DNA of 64,000 nucleotides, from positions 1,853,688 to 1,917,687 of the forward strand of contig JAUPFP010000010.1 in NCBI GenBank assembly GCA_036925085.1. The letters are read 5' to 3'. This document shows, piece by piece, positions 1 through 10,272 of the stretch (position 1 is the first letter of the stretch; each line of letters begins with the position of its first letter). Made by a program: the position numbers and the translations under genes. The stretch is from Brachycybe producta (taxonomy: Eukaryota > Arthropoda > Diplopoda > Playtdesmida > Andrognathidae). The notes beneath the pieces are model-generated. The model ran no database searches and was not told the DNA's origin. It was given only the letters and a program-made list of their open reading frames with translations.

Positions 1-860
1 GAGTCTCCTCGAGACTCCGGACACTTTGAAAATTTCACGAGCTCTGAGCTTATAGATATGCTTCGTTGGTGTCCACTGCAAGATCAGCTCATCGTGATTG
101 CGGCCTGCCTTGTGTGCGTCCGATTGTTGCGTGAACTTCAAAGGCAGGGTAAACTGACTGCCAATTCCGTTGACAGATTTGTAACCATTGTGTTCTGGTA
201 ATGTTTTTATTACCCCAAAAAATTTCTTTGGTATAAACACGTGTAACATTACGCCTCTACTGGTTTTTTTTCTTTGCCCGGTCATAAAATGTCGGTTCGA
301 ATGACTCACCCACACATGTCTCTTGGTTGAGTCTTCAGAAAACAGCTCTTTATTCTGATGTCGTCAATATCTGAGTGGTCCACGCTGTTTGGAGTCGGGC
401 CTGGCAGGTCACTACGGAGAATCAGGTAGGAACTCTTTTGAATTTATTGCCACTCTCCTCCCCATTGATGCATGTCCTGCTCCTCCTCCCAGGTTGCATG
501 TCCCAGTTTCACTTGCATCACTTTGCTGACGCACGTCACAATATTGTCAGAATTTGTGATCGTCCTTTGTCCCCTTAGGGGTCGCAGGTCACTTGCGCTA
601 GCAGTTGGAGAGGTTGTCCAATCTAAGACTGGATGTCGAGATGCAACCCCCTGTGGGTTGGTGTCCCCATTGGACCTCAAGATGGTGGCGCCTGTCATCG
701 TCATCCCATCACGCTTGTCCCATGCCTCAAAAGAGTTTCGCATCATTACCGATTCCTGTCGTATTGTCATTTCGTGGAAAGCACTGTAATCTCTATCAGA
801 AGGGTGATTTTCTGAGCTACCTATAGTACTCCTAGGTATCCGTTCTTTTTTCAAAGAAGA
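1..860. other. Unassigned sequence left of a gypsy pol fragment
   Basis: No convincing gene is visible. Short open frames around 370-830 overlap on both strands and match no protein I recognise. Because an integrase tail begins at 861 and a 3' LTR follows, this stretch probably belongs to the same LTR retrotransposon or to an insertion in it. That is inference from position only. Confidence 0.3.
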
Positions 861-1304
861 CCTCAATGCAACATCAGCAACACTGGTCTATGGTCAAGAA
901 CTATGTCTACCTGGTGAATTCTTTACTTTTCAGGAGGACAACAGCATCAATGCATCAGACTTTGCTAAACGACTTCAAGCCCACATGCGGAATTTATGAC
1001 CATCGATACCCCAGCATCATGGAGCACGTCCAGTCTTCATATTCAAAGAACTTTCCAACTGCACACGTTTTCATTCGACATAGTGCAGTGCACCACCCTC
1101 TTCAAGCACCATATGACGGACCATATGAAGTCCTTTCAAAGTCTTCAAGTCTGCATCTCTATTGACCGCCTTAAACCAGCTTTCATCACACCAACTCCAG
1201 ATCAGCAGCCACTCCCACCTGTCCCTGCAAGCCCACCTGTTGCTACAGAACCTCCAGTCATCACAACCCGTTCTGGACGACGAGTTCGGTTCAAGAGTCA
1301 TTGA
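861..1304 (+). pseudogene. C-terminal end of Ty3/gypsy integrase (Pol), frameshifted
   Basis: This is the tail of a retrotransposon Pol polyprotein, the integrase that joins element cDNA to host DNA. Three frames together give the usual order of the gypsy integrase C-terminus: an LVYG...LPGEFF stretch near 885-930, an HVFIRH / APYDGPYEVLS block near 1065-1135, then VSIDRLKPAF near 1150-1180 and a final TRSGRRVRF basic tail. At least two frameshifts and a stop separate the blocks, so it cannot encode a working enzyme. The 3' LTR begins 55 bp after the stop. Catalytic core residues are not seen and would lie further upstream. The assignment rests on motif recognition. Confidence 0.8.
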
Positions 1305-1359
1305 ACTTTTTTATTTTTATTTCTCTCTCTTGGTATCGTTAACACTTATGGGGGAGTAC

Positions 1360-2048
1360 TGTGGTGATCAGCAGTTATTCATTTTCTTCTTTAAAACCAT
1401 TTTCAGTAACTTGGTGCATGACCGTGCATGTTTACAACCGTGCACATCTTATTTAGTGTAAATATCGTTATGTCTTAGTTATCTATGTTATGATTATCTT
1501 GTTTAAATTATTTTTGACAATATTTGTTTTCTGGTGGTGTATCATTTCATGTACTTTGCAATTCATTATCATGTACCAATTATTTTATACTGCATCCGCA
1601 TTCACCACTACAGTAATGGTCAGTAACCCTCCACGTTCACCACTGCAGCAATGGTCAGTAACCCTCCATATCCTTCCAGCCTTCTCCTTGCAAAGGTAGT
1701 GCTTATGGGCAAATTTGGGATGCCTTCAATGGCTACTATCAATGTAGACAGTTTGTCTTGCTAGTCATCTAACTGTCACGTTGAACCCCAGTGTTCCCCT
1801 GGATCATAAACATACACTTCGTCATTTGAACCAGCTTAGGTGTTGTTCTGCAGGTTTCAACCTCAGGCAATTCCTCTGGCAACTCTAGTGGTGGACCTCA
1901 TGGTCGATGCAAGTAAATAAATTGATGCAGCAAATAAATAAAGCTATTCAAATGCAATTTGCAGTGTTCGTGTTGAGATTATTCAAACATTCAACTTATT
2001 AATAAAAAGTTGTGCAATAACCACAACAGTTGTGTGTAACAAACCACA
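1360..2048 (+). mobile_element. 3' LTR of a Ty3/gypsy element whose 5' part is off the left edge
   Basis: The sequence starts TGTGGTGATC right after a purine-rich tract (GGGGGAG at 1350-1356) and ends ACCACA, giving the TG...CA termini with a TGTGGT/ACCACA inverted pair. AATAAA polyadenylation signals lie near 1914-1940. The right flank rejoins sequence collinear with gene B intron 6 (ACAACTCCATC at 2049 and 21511), which fixes the boundary. The element is therefore inserted in intron 6 of gene A, in the opposite orientation to the gene. Confidence 0.7.
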
Positions 2049-2266
2049 ACAACTCCATCATTACAATGGATGGTTGGAGGTGATAGTCACCTGAGTGATA
2101 TGCCCGTTTCCATAAAACACAGTATTCAGGATATAGAACTGACTAACCAATGTCATAGAATAATGATAATAAAAATGCGTGAAATGGTACGGTGTTCACG
2201 AATATTTTCTAATTGATTCAGAGATGAAGTGGACATTATATAATTTGAACAAAGAAAATGACTTTC

Positions 2267-5200
2267 ATTTGAACCGCTTTCATGGATGGGCTGGTCAGAT
2301 AGCGTTGAATCTGAAGCTGAGAGCAAGAGTAGCCCACAAGCCAAAAAAATCCACCTCCGATACTGAGTGTCCAAAATGAGTGACGCACCAGAGGGCTCGG
2401 ATCGAAACTGAAATGACACAAACCAAACAGCTGCATAAGAGTCACATATATCACACTACGGTGCCATATATAGTACTTAAAAAATTCTATCCTATTTCCT
2501 TCAACGTTTTTCTGCCAGATGTAATCTAGTCCACCTACGTCCAAAGTTCCTTTGATGACAACTGCTAGCATAGAGCCTAACATGATTAACGCCTGAAAAG
2601 CATCCGTCCACATAACGGCCTTGATTCCACCCTAAAACAGGAATAACGACAAACACACGAGAACACATTACGAGACACACGTGAATGAAACTGTACAAAA
2701 ATTTAAAGCAACTTACCACTGTTGTATAGAAAGTGCAAACTGAGACAATAACAGCTACTGATCCAAATACATGAATACCAGTTACTAAAATTTAAAACAA
2801 AATCACTAGTAGGTTACATGTGTTGCATTTTGCAAGCAAACTACGCATATAAGTGGATCAAATAGACCAGTGGTTCTCAAACTTTTTTTCTCACAATAGA
2901 CTATTTTTCTGCTTGGAAAAAGCTCGACACACCTAGTAAAACTCACAGCACACTAGTGTGCCTCAGCACACCCTTTCGGAATCACTAGGATAGACATATT
3001 GATGGGCGAGAAATTAATTAAAAATTGTAAAAAAAAATCCAGTACGCGCAGAACTTACTGAAAAACGCGTGCTAAAGCTTAAACATCTTTTAGAATATTT
3101 TAAGAGCCTAGACACTTTAGAGTTTCACGTGCCGTTGAGACTTTGTAAATTTTGCAGTTCCAAAGTTACTCAGATTGTTCTGGCAACCAAACGGTTGTTC
3201 AGGCCAATCTATCTGCATTTTGCAAACATGGTCCCATGGACACACATTTTGTGTAATGGACATAAAATAAATGTATCATCTACACCACGTACAAACTTAT
3301 ATGATGTGTGCAGTGCAAAAGTGAAAACAAATTGTATCTGTATGGAAAATATATCGCAAGGCTCCATCTTAAAAAGACCATTACCCCTAGGAATTTTTTG
3401 ATATATTGTTAATACTTCCCCAACGATTGCCAAAATAATCTTTAAATAAAAATAAAAGTAATTAAAATTATTAAAAAAACTTAATCAAGGCAATCACTTA
3501 TCAAGGCAATCTCTTTGTATTAAGGGGTGGGACTGAAAGGAAAAAGGACCCAAGACCCATGGTGTGACCCAAGACAGGATATTGGCACCATCAGCTGATA
3601 GAACTAGGTCAATCTTGTAACACCCTGTATTTCGCCTTCCTGTCCCTCCCCTAGCCTGGGGGTCTCTGGGGATGCAAGGGATGTATTTCTGTCCATTCCT
3701 TTCCTCTTGTAGACCCCAAAGCTGCAAGACACATCCTGGTTCCGGTATCGGTGGATGGTTACCCTTAGAAGCATGGTCCCTAGGGCATGGGTGCACCTGA
3801 AAAGGTGTGCAAAGGCCCTGTGTATAAAAGACCATGTTTTCGTATATTCTGGGTCCATTCTCTGATATCGAAACATGAAATAATCTCATTCAAAGGCCCA
3901 GTGGCGAAAGCACGCCACACTGAAACTATTCTCTGTCGAATGTATCAGTATGGTTTGGGGTGCATTAAATAAGTAATCGTCAATCTGCATACGTCTCGCC
4001 TGTCTTACTATTCTTTTCCAGCAACATCGATGCACAGAAGTATCTAGGAGAACGACCCCGGCTCCAGCAGGACTCAGGGAGTATAATACAAACTCTCTCT
4101 TAACGAACAGCGGTATCAGCTGCAGTCGAGAGTCTACAACCTGAGCCCCGTAACAAGAGCTCTACATTGTTACAATTCTCTGTACATGAGTACAGAGGGT
4201 TGACAAAGTTCAACGCCAATATACAAGAAAAATAAACGAGCAAGGATCGCTCCTGGGCTTATCGTTTCAATATAGTACTTTGATATGAATAGGGAGGTGA
4301 CGACAACAGCATCCGAGTATAGATACGTAGACTTTTCGTTTTTTTATTGCCAATGTCTGTTATTTGGTGGCGCATCTATCTGATAAAGTCCTTTTATGAA
4401 ATTTTGTCAATTGATTTTTAAATTTTATTAATTATATTAATTACTTATTTTTTATTTTTAAAAACATTTTGACAATCGTTGAGTAAGTCTTGACAATATT
4501 TAAGTTTACTATACAAACGCTTATCCAATACCTGGAGAGACAAATAAAATCGGATATCGTTTATCCGTGGATAGCAAAATTCAGTATCCGAATTAAAAAC
4601 CAGCTTAAAAGTGTAATTTATTGCTCACCTTGATTTAATGCTAGAGCAGGTGCATAAGTTGCTACGGACAGGTAGAAAACCTATTCAATTAAAACATAAA
4701 CAAAAATTACACAAAGCCACAACCACAAATTTAATTTTAAAATAAACAACCAATTGGAATATATTCAAAGCAGAACCACATTTACGAACAATGGAATTGA
4801 ATCTTCTTTCTAAATACTGTAATGCAAATAGAAACAAAACAAAGAAAAACACTTGAGCTTTAAATAATAATTACATTAAAATGTCTTCAGCGATAGCTTT
4901 GGTAAATTTGAATTTGGCCAATAGGAACGCAGTATTTTTTCCCAATAAAAGTAGCTGTGAACATTAGTATTAAAAAATGTCATGTATGTACAGTAAACTT
5001 TAACACGAGATTCTATAGAAGATGTTTTCCCAAGATCCCAAATTTGAATTGACTAAAGCTATCGCCAACGGCCGGTCTACACCGTATGGCACATATCGTA
5101 CGGTGTACAGTCTCTTTGAAGACATATTCCATTTTATTAATTTCATCATAACATAATTATCCACTTTGTACAATGAATCATTAATTGTGTGATGGATCCT

Positions 5201-6204
5201 TCTTTTTGGGTAAAATCTGCTTCCGGGGAGGGGGGGCTACAGGGTGACTTTCTGGTTCGCTTTTAAGGTGGTTGGCTATGCCACCTATTCCAAAAGCGAA
5301 CACAAATATCTAAAATACACCTCCTTAAATACAAAATAAGGCCAAAATTAACCCCCTGCCAAAGAGGATATCAGGTTTAAGATTGTGTACTTTACAAATT
5401 TAGAGACACACATACATTTAGTTCTATGGCATTGAATATATGGTGGTAAATTCATTTGACTACATCATAGGGTTGCTAACCACAGATCTACTCTTTTATT
5501 AAGAGCATATTTACTCTTTTTTGAAACGGTAAAACAACATACAAAACTTATAAGTTTTTACTTATCGAAGTCAAATGTATTTTTTAAATAAAATAAAAAA
5601 CTCAAGATTAAACAACTAACCTAACTTAACTTATTAAAATAACAAGTTAAGTTATGTTAGTTGTTTACTATTTATGAAATAAAAACGTTCTTGAACTCTG
5701 TCGCTAATGAAAAAAATATTGTTAGCTGAAGTTCGAAGTACCAGTAAGTTATTTGACTGAATAACTAGGCCTACCACAGTTTACGCAATATATCAAATTA
5801 TATCCCCCCCCCCTTGCTACTTGACATGAAGCACTACATGAAGGCACACTTACCTCGTAAATACTGGTCAATCCAAGTCCATAGAAGACTGGCATATACA
5901 AGTATGCCGTTATGGGGATGACAAGACAGTAGCCAAAAAAGATAATTACGTACTGAGTGCCAAACATGTAAATCTCAACCGGAGTTCCGAGGAGTGCGAC
6001 GGCCGATAGAGCAGTTGCAAGAAGAGATAGGGTAATAGGTAGTATTCCCATATTACGGCCACCCATAAGGAAGTCTTTGGTTGTCTTCTGACCATTACCA
6101 ACACAAGCATAGTAAAGTCCAATACTGACCGAAACGACCAGCATTGCAACAAACACTAAATAGTCCCATACTACAAATCGGTTGACTAAAGCTTGAACCA
6201 CCAT
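2267..6204 (-). CDS. SLC5 sodium-solute symporter, gene A (exons 1-6, 3' part off window)
   Basis: Putative plasma-membrane Na+-coupled transporter of the SLC5 family, most like SLC5A8/A12 (monocarboxylates). Exons: 1, 6204-5854; 2, 4816-4751; 3, 4680-4629; 4, 2784-2717; 5, 2631-2477; 6, 2407-2267. Exon 1 begins [10 protein letters not shown] and carries the first two to three membrane segments, including the family motif DFLMGGRNM. Exon 2 starts YLERRFN, exon 3 contains YAPALALNQ, exon 5 [10 protein letters not shown], and exon 6 [14 protein letters not shown]. Phases join cleanly through exon 6. The exon 6 donor reads ATgaaagt where gene C has ATgtgaga, so normal splicing there is doubtful. 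Exons 7 onward should lie left of position 1, beyond the LTR element. Almost identical to gene B, flanks included. Substrate cannot be deduced; multivitamin or iodide-type SLC5 members are possible. Confidence 0.88.
2868..2987. mobile_element. hAT-type MITE (CAGTGGTTCTCAAAC family)
   Basis: A short non-autonomous DNA element that opens CAGTGGTTCTCAAAC and closes with the degenerate inverted counterpart ending ATCACTA. The 8 bp flanks AAATAGAC and GGATAGAC agree at 6 of 8 positions, as expected for an aged hAT target duplication. The same insertion exists in gene B from about 22324, where its right side was lost to a later LTR insertion, so it predates the A/B duplication. Confidence 0.6.
3616..4174 (+). 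mobile_element. Solo LTR (TGTAACACC...TTGTTACA family) in gene A intron 3
   Basis: A 559 bp unit bounded by TGTAACACCC and ATTGTTACA, with TATAAAAG near 3822 and no internal element sequence beside it. Flanks AATCT and ATTCT agree at four of five bases. A second copy of the same LTR at 18910-20718 is interrupted by a non-LTR element. It shares only the first few bases with the LTRs of the 34.7 kb element. Solo LTRs arise by recombination between the two LTRs of a full element. Confidence 0.7.
4175..4628. other. Intron 3 of gene A, AT-rich, no feature
   Basis: AT-rich intronic sequence that aligns with 24760-25090 of gene B over most of its length. I see no gene, RNA or further mobile element. 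Confidence 0.5.
4817..5853. other. Intron 1 of gene A
   Basis: Collinear with gene B intron 1 (25282-26638), but about 330 bp shorter because most of an exon-like ORF present in B (25690-26050) is missing. Only its end survives here near 5215-5300, minus strand, reading [15 protein letters not shown]. The rest is AT-rich, with short inverted stretches near 5610-5665 and a C run at 5806-5813. Confidence 0.5.
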
Positions 6205-6265
6205 TTTTCATTCGTTTCTTTCAGGTGTGTCTGATACAGAAAAAACGAAAATAAAAAATACGGTG

Positions 6266-6274
6266 CTATTTATA
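6266..6274 (-). promoter_or_regulatory. Candidate TATA box of gene A
   Basis: On the minus strand the sequence reads TATAAATAG, 62 bp upstream of the exon 1 ATG. The same motif and spacing occur in gene B. The spacing would give a short 5' leader. It is not visible in gene C, where the upstream sequence has diverged. Confidence 0.4.
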
Positions 6275-6543
6275 TCAAGTTCTTCCATTTGTCAATTTTC
6301 AAACTAGATTTGATCTTCGAATGTGGAAATTTATTCTTTCCAAGTTGTTACAGGTGTCCCCCCCCCCCCCCCAGATCTCTCCCTCTGCTCTTCATTTTGA
6401 ATTATCATGGTCGTATTAAGTTCCAAAGCTAGTGCTAATATTAACGTTTTCATAGAACTTCCTTTAAAAGTTTGCAAAGTTAGCACTACCTTTGACTTAG
6501 CAATCATTAAAATTATACAATCATAATAATTTTCCTTCGTATT

Positions 6544-6826
6544 CAGGGCCGTCTTAGGGCATGTCGGGGCCCTTGGGCACACAAGAATTGGGGGCCCCGT
6601 TGGATAATAAAAATTAGAAAAAAATTTAAAAATCTGATCTGGTGTCCTATTAACATTTCAATTTAGAAATGTTGACGGTAATTCTTAGTAGGTATCTACC
6701 TAAAAATAGAAAAAAATTTGAGCTCCTTTTTTTAGTGTAAGCGAATATATCCGCCTTTCGGGGCCCCCGTGAGGTCGGGGGCCCTGGGCACGGACCCCGA
6801 TTGCCCTTGTAGTAAAGATGGTACTG
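6544..6826. mobile_element. hAT-type MITE with exact 8 bp target duplication
   Basis: A 283 bp GC-rich element starting CAGGGCCGTCTTAGGGC and ending in a diverged inverted counterpart (...GGTACTG). It is flanked by TTCGTATT at 6536-6543 and 6827-6834. Gene B has the uninterrupted site near 27282-27290, so insertion happened after the A/B duplication. There is no transposase; it would depend on a hAT enzyme elsewhere. Confidence 0.8.
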
Positions 6827-6984
6827 TTCGTATTGAATGTTAATATTGATTGGTAGAACAATTCACACTTTAATCTTGTGACGTCTGTGAATTAATCACC
6901 TGTCCAATCAGAACCACTTGTTAAGTCTTTTTTTAACTTACTTGACAGACAAGTATGTCAACATTTAATTTAAGAGTCCAGATG

Positions 6985-7983
6985 GGTGCTTATTCTATTC
7001 AATTCAGTACCCAATGCATTCAACTCAAGAGCCACAAGGCAGAGGGGGGGGGGGCAATTGACAATCAGAAATGATTGTCATTTAGACAAAACAACGTCAA
7101 ATTGAATTCGTCCTATACGGAGCCCTCTAAAGGACAGGCGAGATTTTTTTTTGAAATCTCGAAATTTCGACTTTAATCTCGACATTTCGCCTTTAATCTC
7201 GACATTTCGCATTTAATCTCGAAATTTCGACTTTAATCTCGACATTTCCACTTTTTCCAGAATCTCGACATTTCGACTTTAATCTCGAAATTTCGACTTT
7301 AATCTCGACATTTCGACTTTAATCTCGACATTTCGACTTTAATCTCGAAATTTCGACTTTAATCTCGAAATTTCGACTTTAATCTCGAAATTTCGACTTT
7401 AATCTCGAAATTTCGACTTTAATCTCGAAATTTCGACTTTAATCTCGACATTTCGACTTTTTCCAAAATCTCGAAATTTCGACTTTTAATCTCGAAATTT
7501 CGACTTTTTATCTCTTATTCGGTCATGTTAATTATGCCATGTTGTGCGCACCATACTCTAATAATTAAATTATTGCTGCTAAAAGAGGGCGCTTGCAATA
7601 ATTTAATTATTAGAGTATGGTGCGCACAACATGGCATAATTAACATGGCCGAATAAGAGATTAAAAGTCGAAATGTCGAGATTAAAGTCGAAATGTCGAG
7701 ATTAAAGTCGAAATGTCGAGATTAAAGTCGAAATTTCGAGATTAAAGTCGAAATGTCGAGATTAAAGTCGAAATGTCGAGATTAAAGTCGAAATTTCGAG
7801 ATTAAAGTCGAAATGTCGAGATTCTGGAAAAAGTGGAAATGTCGAGATTTTAAAAAAAATCTCGCATGTCCTTTGCAGGGCTCCGTAGTCCTAAAAGAAA
7901 ACTTAAGTGCTGGAAGAGAATTCCATAGTCTAAATACATTTGGATAGAAAGACCACAAATACAGAATTCATCAGTTTTAGATC
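6985..7983 (-). pseudogene. 3' end of a non-LTR retrotransposon, split by a foldback element
   Basis: The two pieces 6985-7115 and 7889-7983 join, when the 773 bp insert is ignored, into the same sequence seen at 27465-27690 and in the 3' part of the RT element at 19156-20393. On the minus strand it contains the end of the reverse transcriptase ORF (RLWNSLP-like) and a 3' UTR ending in GAATT-type repeats. Only the extreme 3' end is present, as expected of a 5'-truncated insertion. Confidence 0.6.
7116..7888. mobile_element. Foldback element with long tandem-repeat inverted arms
   Basis: A 773 bp palindromic element flanked by TCCTA (7111-7115 and 7889-7893). Its ends are inverted copies (TACGGAGCCCT...GGACAGGCGAGATT). 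The left arm holds about 17 tandem copies of a 20 bp unit (AATCTCGAAATTTCGACTTT), the right arm about nine in inverted orientation, and the centre (7512-7661) is a near-perfect palindrome of about 65 bp arms around a short loop. The unit itself contains the palindrome TCGAAATTTCGA. It has no coding capacity. Gene B has the empty site near 27577-27590. The architecture resembles foldback transposons such as Drosophila FB; its family is unknown. Confidence 0.8.
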
Positions 7984-8299
7984 TTAAGCTGCGATCACAC
8001 TGGCTATTGTTCTCGCAAGATTCCATGCAAGAAATAAGTCAAATATTGCTATGAATCTTGCACAGTTTATTGCAAAAGACAAACTGAAGATCAGTGTTTT
8101 CCGTAAACTGGTGACAATACAGTATTCACAATATTGGCAATATTTAATAGCAGTTGCCAATGTGATAATACTTTTGTAAGACTTAGTGGTTTCTTGTACA
8201 CCATTTTACAGAAAATGATGATCTTCGTTTTTTGCAAGATTCACAGCAATATTTGACTTATTTCTTGCAAGAAATATGGCCAGTGTGATCGCCGCTTAA
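7984..8299. mobile_element. MITE with ~75 bp terminal inverted repeats and TTAA ends
   Basis: Starts TTAAGCTGCGATCACACTGG and ends CCAGTGTGATCGCCGCTTAA. The arms continue as inverted copies through an AAGAAATAAGTCAAATATTGC block. TTAA at both ends suggests a piggyBac-type duplication. Gene B keeps only the first 25 bp (27687-27710), and another half-copy lies near 20885-20975. No ORF. Confidence 0.65.
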
Positions 8300-9179
8300 G
8301 ACGGTGTGCAAAAAAACGCTTCTTTAAGTCTTGCAAGAGCATTATCACATTGGCAATTGTCATTAGATATTTGATATTTTAGATATTTGAAGTGTGCATT
8401 TCCACAACGTTGTAAATGCCACACAAGGCTAAAATACGTTTTTAATCAAAAATGGGTTGTAAACGCGATGCTTTTTGCAGGAAAATTTGCTTGTCACGAA
8501 AGTGCTGTTCTACTTGATAAAAACAAGTATAATTGTTGTGACAGTCAATAGCAATTCGAGTGGCAACATGACCATGACCTTATATTAATGTAAATTGTAT
8601 TACAATATTTTATGCCTTTAATGTAATTCATTTAACATTGATATTTTTTTTAAATCCTAGCAGCTTGTGGCCTGAAAAAGGAAAAATAAATACAATTGAC
8701 AAAAGATAGCTAGATAGGACCTGAAAGGGGAGGGTCCAAGCACCAAAACGTGTAGAGTTTCTTCTTTGCTTAACCTGGACCTGCCGGGCAAATACTTTTT
8801 CCAGGGCCATTTTTCACTCACGTGTCGGCTCCTGACTCCGCCACTTCAAAATGTCACACTAAAAGTGCATTTGTTTCTTGATGCTACAATCATGTAAATC
8901 ATGTAAATGACAGACTTAAGTGAAGGCAGGCCACAAATTGATTTGTAACAAAAGTGTAACATCCAAGTAATTGAAACCCCAAGAAATCCAAGTAATTAAA
9001 ACATTATGTATGTTTCTCAGGACGTGTCCACATAAGTAAAAATATACGTTGTGTGTGAATGTCTCGAAAATTCTTGCGAGCATTCTTATGCGGCACACAC
9101 GTCCACACCTGTTAGCACTCAAATAAATGTCTGCAGAACGCAACATGCAACGTAAATCTTTAGTAATGTGGACGTGCCC
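8300..9179. other. Spacer between genes A and B with decayed repeats
   Basis: No gene is visible. Positions 8690-8850 resemble the inner part of the hAT MITE family found at 61425. Positions 8870-9010 match 14630-14730, which is sequence downstream of gene B's last exon. Positions 9018-9179 form an inverted pair around GTGTCCACAT / ATGTGGACGTGCCCTTA, probably a small MITE. Confidence 0.45.
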
Positions 9180-9230
9180 TTAAAAAAACCCACTGTCTGA
9201 TTCAAAGTCCGGATCGACCAAATGATGCAT
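9180..9230 (-). pseudogene. Orphan copy of the SLC5 last exon
   Basis: The minus strand reads MHHLVDPDFESDS then soon stops, after an AG acceptor (ctaactag). It matches the last exons of gene B (15082-15009, [12 protein letters not shown]) and gene D (61300-61217, HPLVVPDFESDG), and about 300 bp of flanks also match B. The remaining C-terminal codons are cut off by a small inverted-repeat insertion. No other SLC5 exons are nearby, so it looks like a remnant of a lost paralogue or of unequal exchange. Confidence 0.6.
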
Positions 9231-9246
9231 CTAGTTAGAACGACGA

Positions 9247-9331
9247 GATGCAGCAGCATCAAGGAATTTAAAATGTTTTAGAAACTTCTTCTAGTTTCTA
9301 AAACACATTAAATTTCTTGATGTTGCATCTA
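9247..9331. repeat. Imperfect inverted repeat, ~40 bp arms
   Basis: AGATGCAGCAGCATCAAGG... pairs with ...CTTGATGTTGCATCT at the other end. Related single arms occur at 15138-15180. Likely a decayed small MITE inside the orphan exon flank. Confidence 0.5.
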
Positions 9332-9389
9332 AAATGTAGATGTATAATGTACAATTGTACAATTCCCCTAATATATTTATATATATTAT

Positions 9390-9713
9390 ATATTATGTGT
9401 GTGTGTGGAGTAACAAAACCATTGAAGCACGTCGGAATTTATATAAATTTGAATAAATGAACCGTTTTTTTTCTCAAGGTCAACTATATGCTGAACTCTT
9501 CCTTTGGAAAGTGTAGAAGGGGGGGAGAGAGAGAGAAGTGGAAGGGGGTGAGGGGAAAAGGTTGGAAAGTGTAGAAGGGGAGAGAGAGAAAGAAAAGTGG
9601 GAGGGGGTGACTGAAATTAAAATGAAAGGAGTAAAAAAAGGAAAAAACGACGCGCATGCGCACAATTGCCTGTGAATTTTGCTCCCGTCATTTATGACGG
9701 GTTACCCCACTAG
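9390..9713 (+). mobile_element. Helitron-type non-autonomous element, copy 1
   Basis: The right end has the Helitron terminator: an 8 bp stem hairpin CCCGTCATTTATGACGGG at 9684-9701, an 8 nt spacer, then CTAG (9710-9713) followed by T. The body (GAAGCACGTCGGAATTTATAT...) is shared with copies 2 and 4. The left boundary is uncertain because it lies in a TA/TG-rich tract. No Rep/helicase coding sequence is present. Confidence 0.65.
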
Positions 9714-10272
9714 TTATATATATATAATATCCCAGGTCTGTGTATCTATATCTATATATCTGTCTCTGAAGTAATGCTGTACAACCATTGAAGCATGTCG
9801 GAATTTATATAAATTTGAATAAATGAACGGCTTTTTTCTCAAGGTCAACTATATGTTGCACCCTTCCCATCCAAGAACCCCATGATATTAAATTGGAGAG
9901 GGGAAAAGGTTGGAAAGTGTAGGGGGGAGAGAGAGAAATGTCGAGGGGGAAACTGAAATTGAAATGAAAGGAGTAAAAAAAGGAACAAACGACGCGCATG
10001 CGCACACCTGAGAAAATGAAAAACTAATTTTCTCTTTCAAATATAAAAAGGGGAGGGGATAATAGTAGCAAAATTAAACTACAGTTTATCACAGGCAATT
10101 GTGCCCAGCATTAGAATTTCTTTTGCTCCGCCCTTTTATGAACGTCATCAATTTCTAATTGGTTTGTTACTTGGTCTGACATCATAAAAGGGCGGAGGAA
10201 AAGAAATTCTAAAGCTGGGCACAATTGCCTGTGAATTTTGCTCCCGTCATTTATGACGGGTTACCCCACTAG
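9714..10272 (+). mobile_element. Helitron-type non-autonomous element, copy 2
   Basis: It follows directly on copy 1 and has the same terminator (hairpin 10243-10260, CTAG 10269-10272). Just inside the end lies a subterminal inverted pair, ACAGGCAATTGTGCCCAGC... near 10090 against ...GCTGGGCACAATTGCCTGT near 10214-10232, enclosing CCGCCCTTTTATGA repeats. Shared body sequence with copy 1 identifies the family. Confidence 0.65.

Noticed and set aside
3069..3433. ORFs of 74-110 aa on both strands in gene A intron 3
   Set aside because: Part of the same sequence is intronic in gene B (23193-23290) with substitutions that do not respect a reading frame.
9480..10005. Small minus-strand ORFs repeated in the Helitron copies
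   Set aside because: They are Ser/Phe/Pro low-complexity translations of GA-rich strands; similarity follows from the element copies being homologous.
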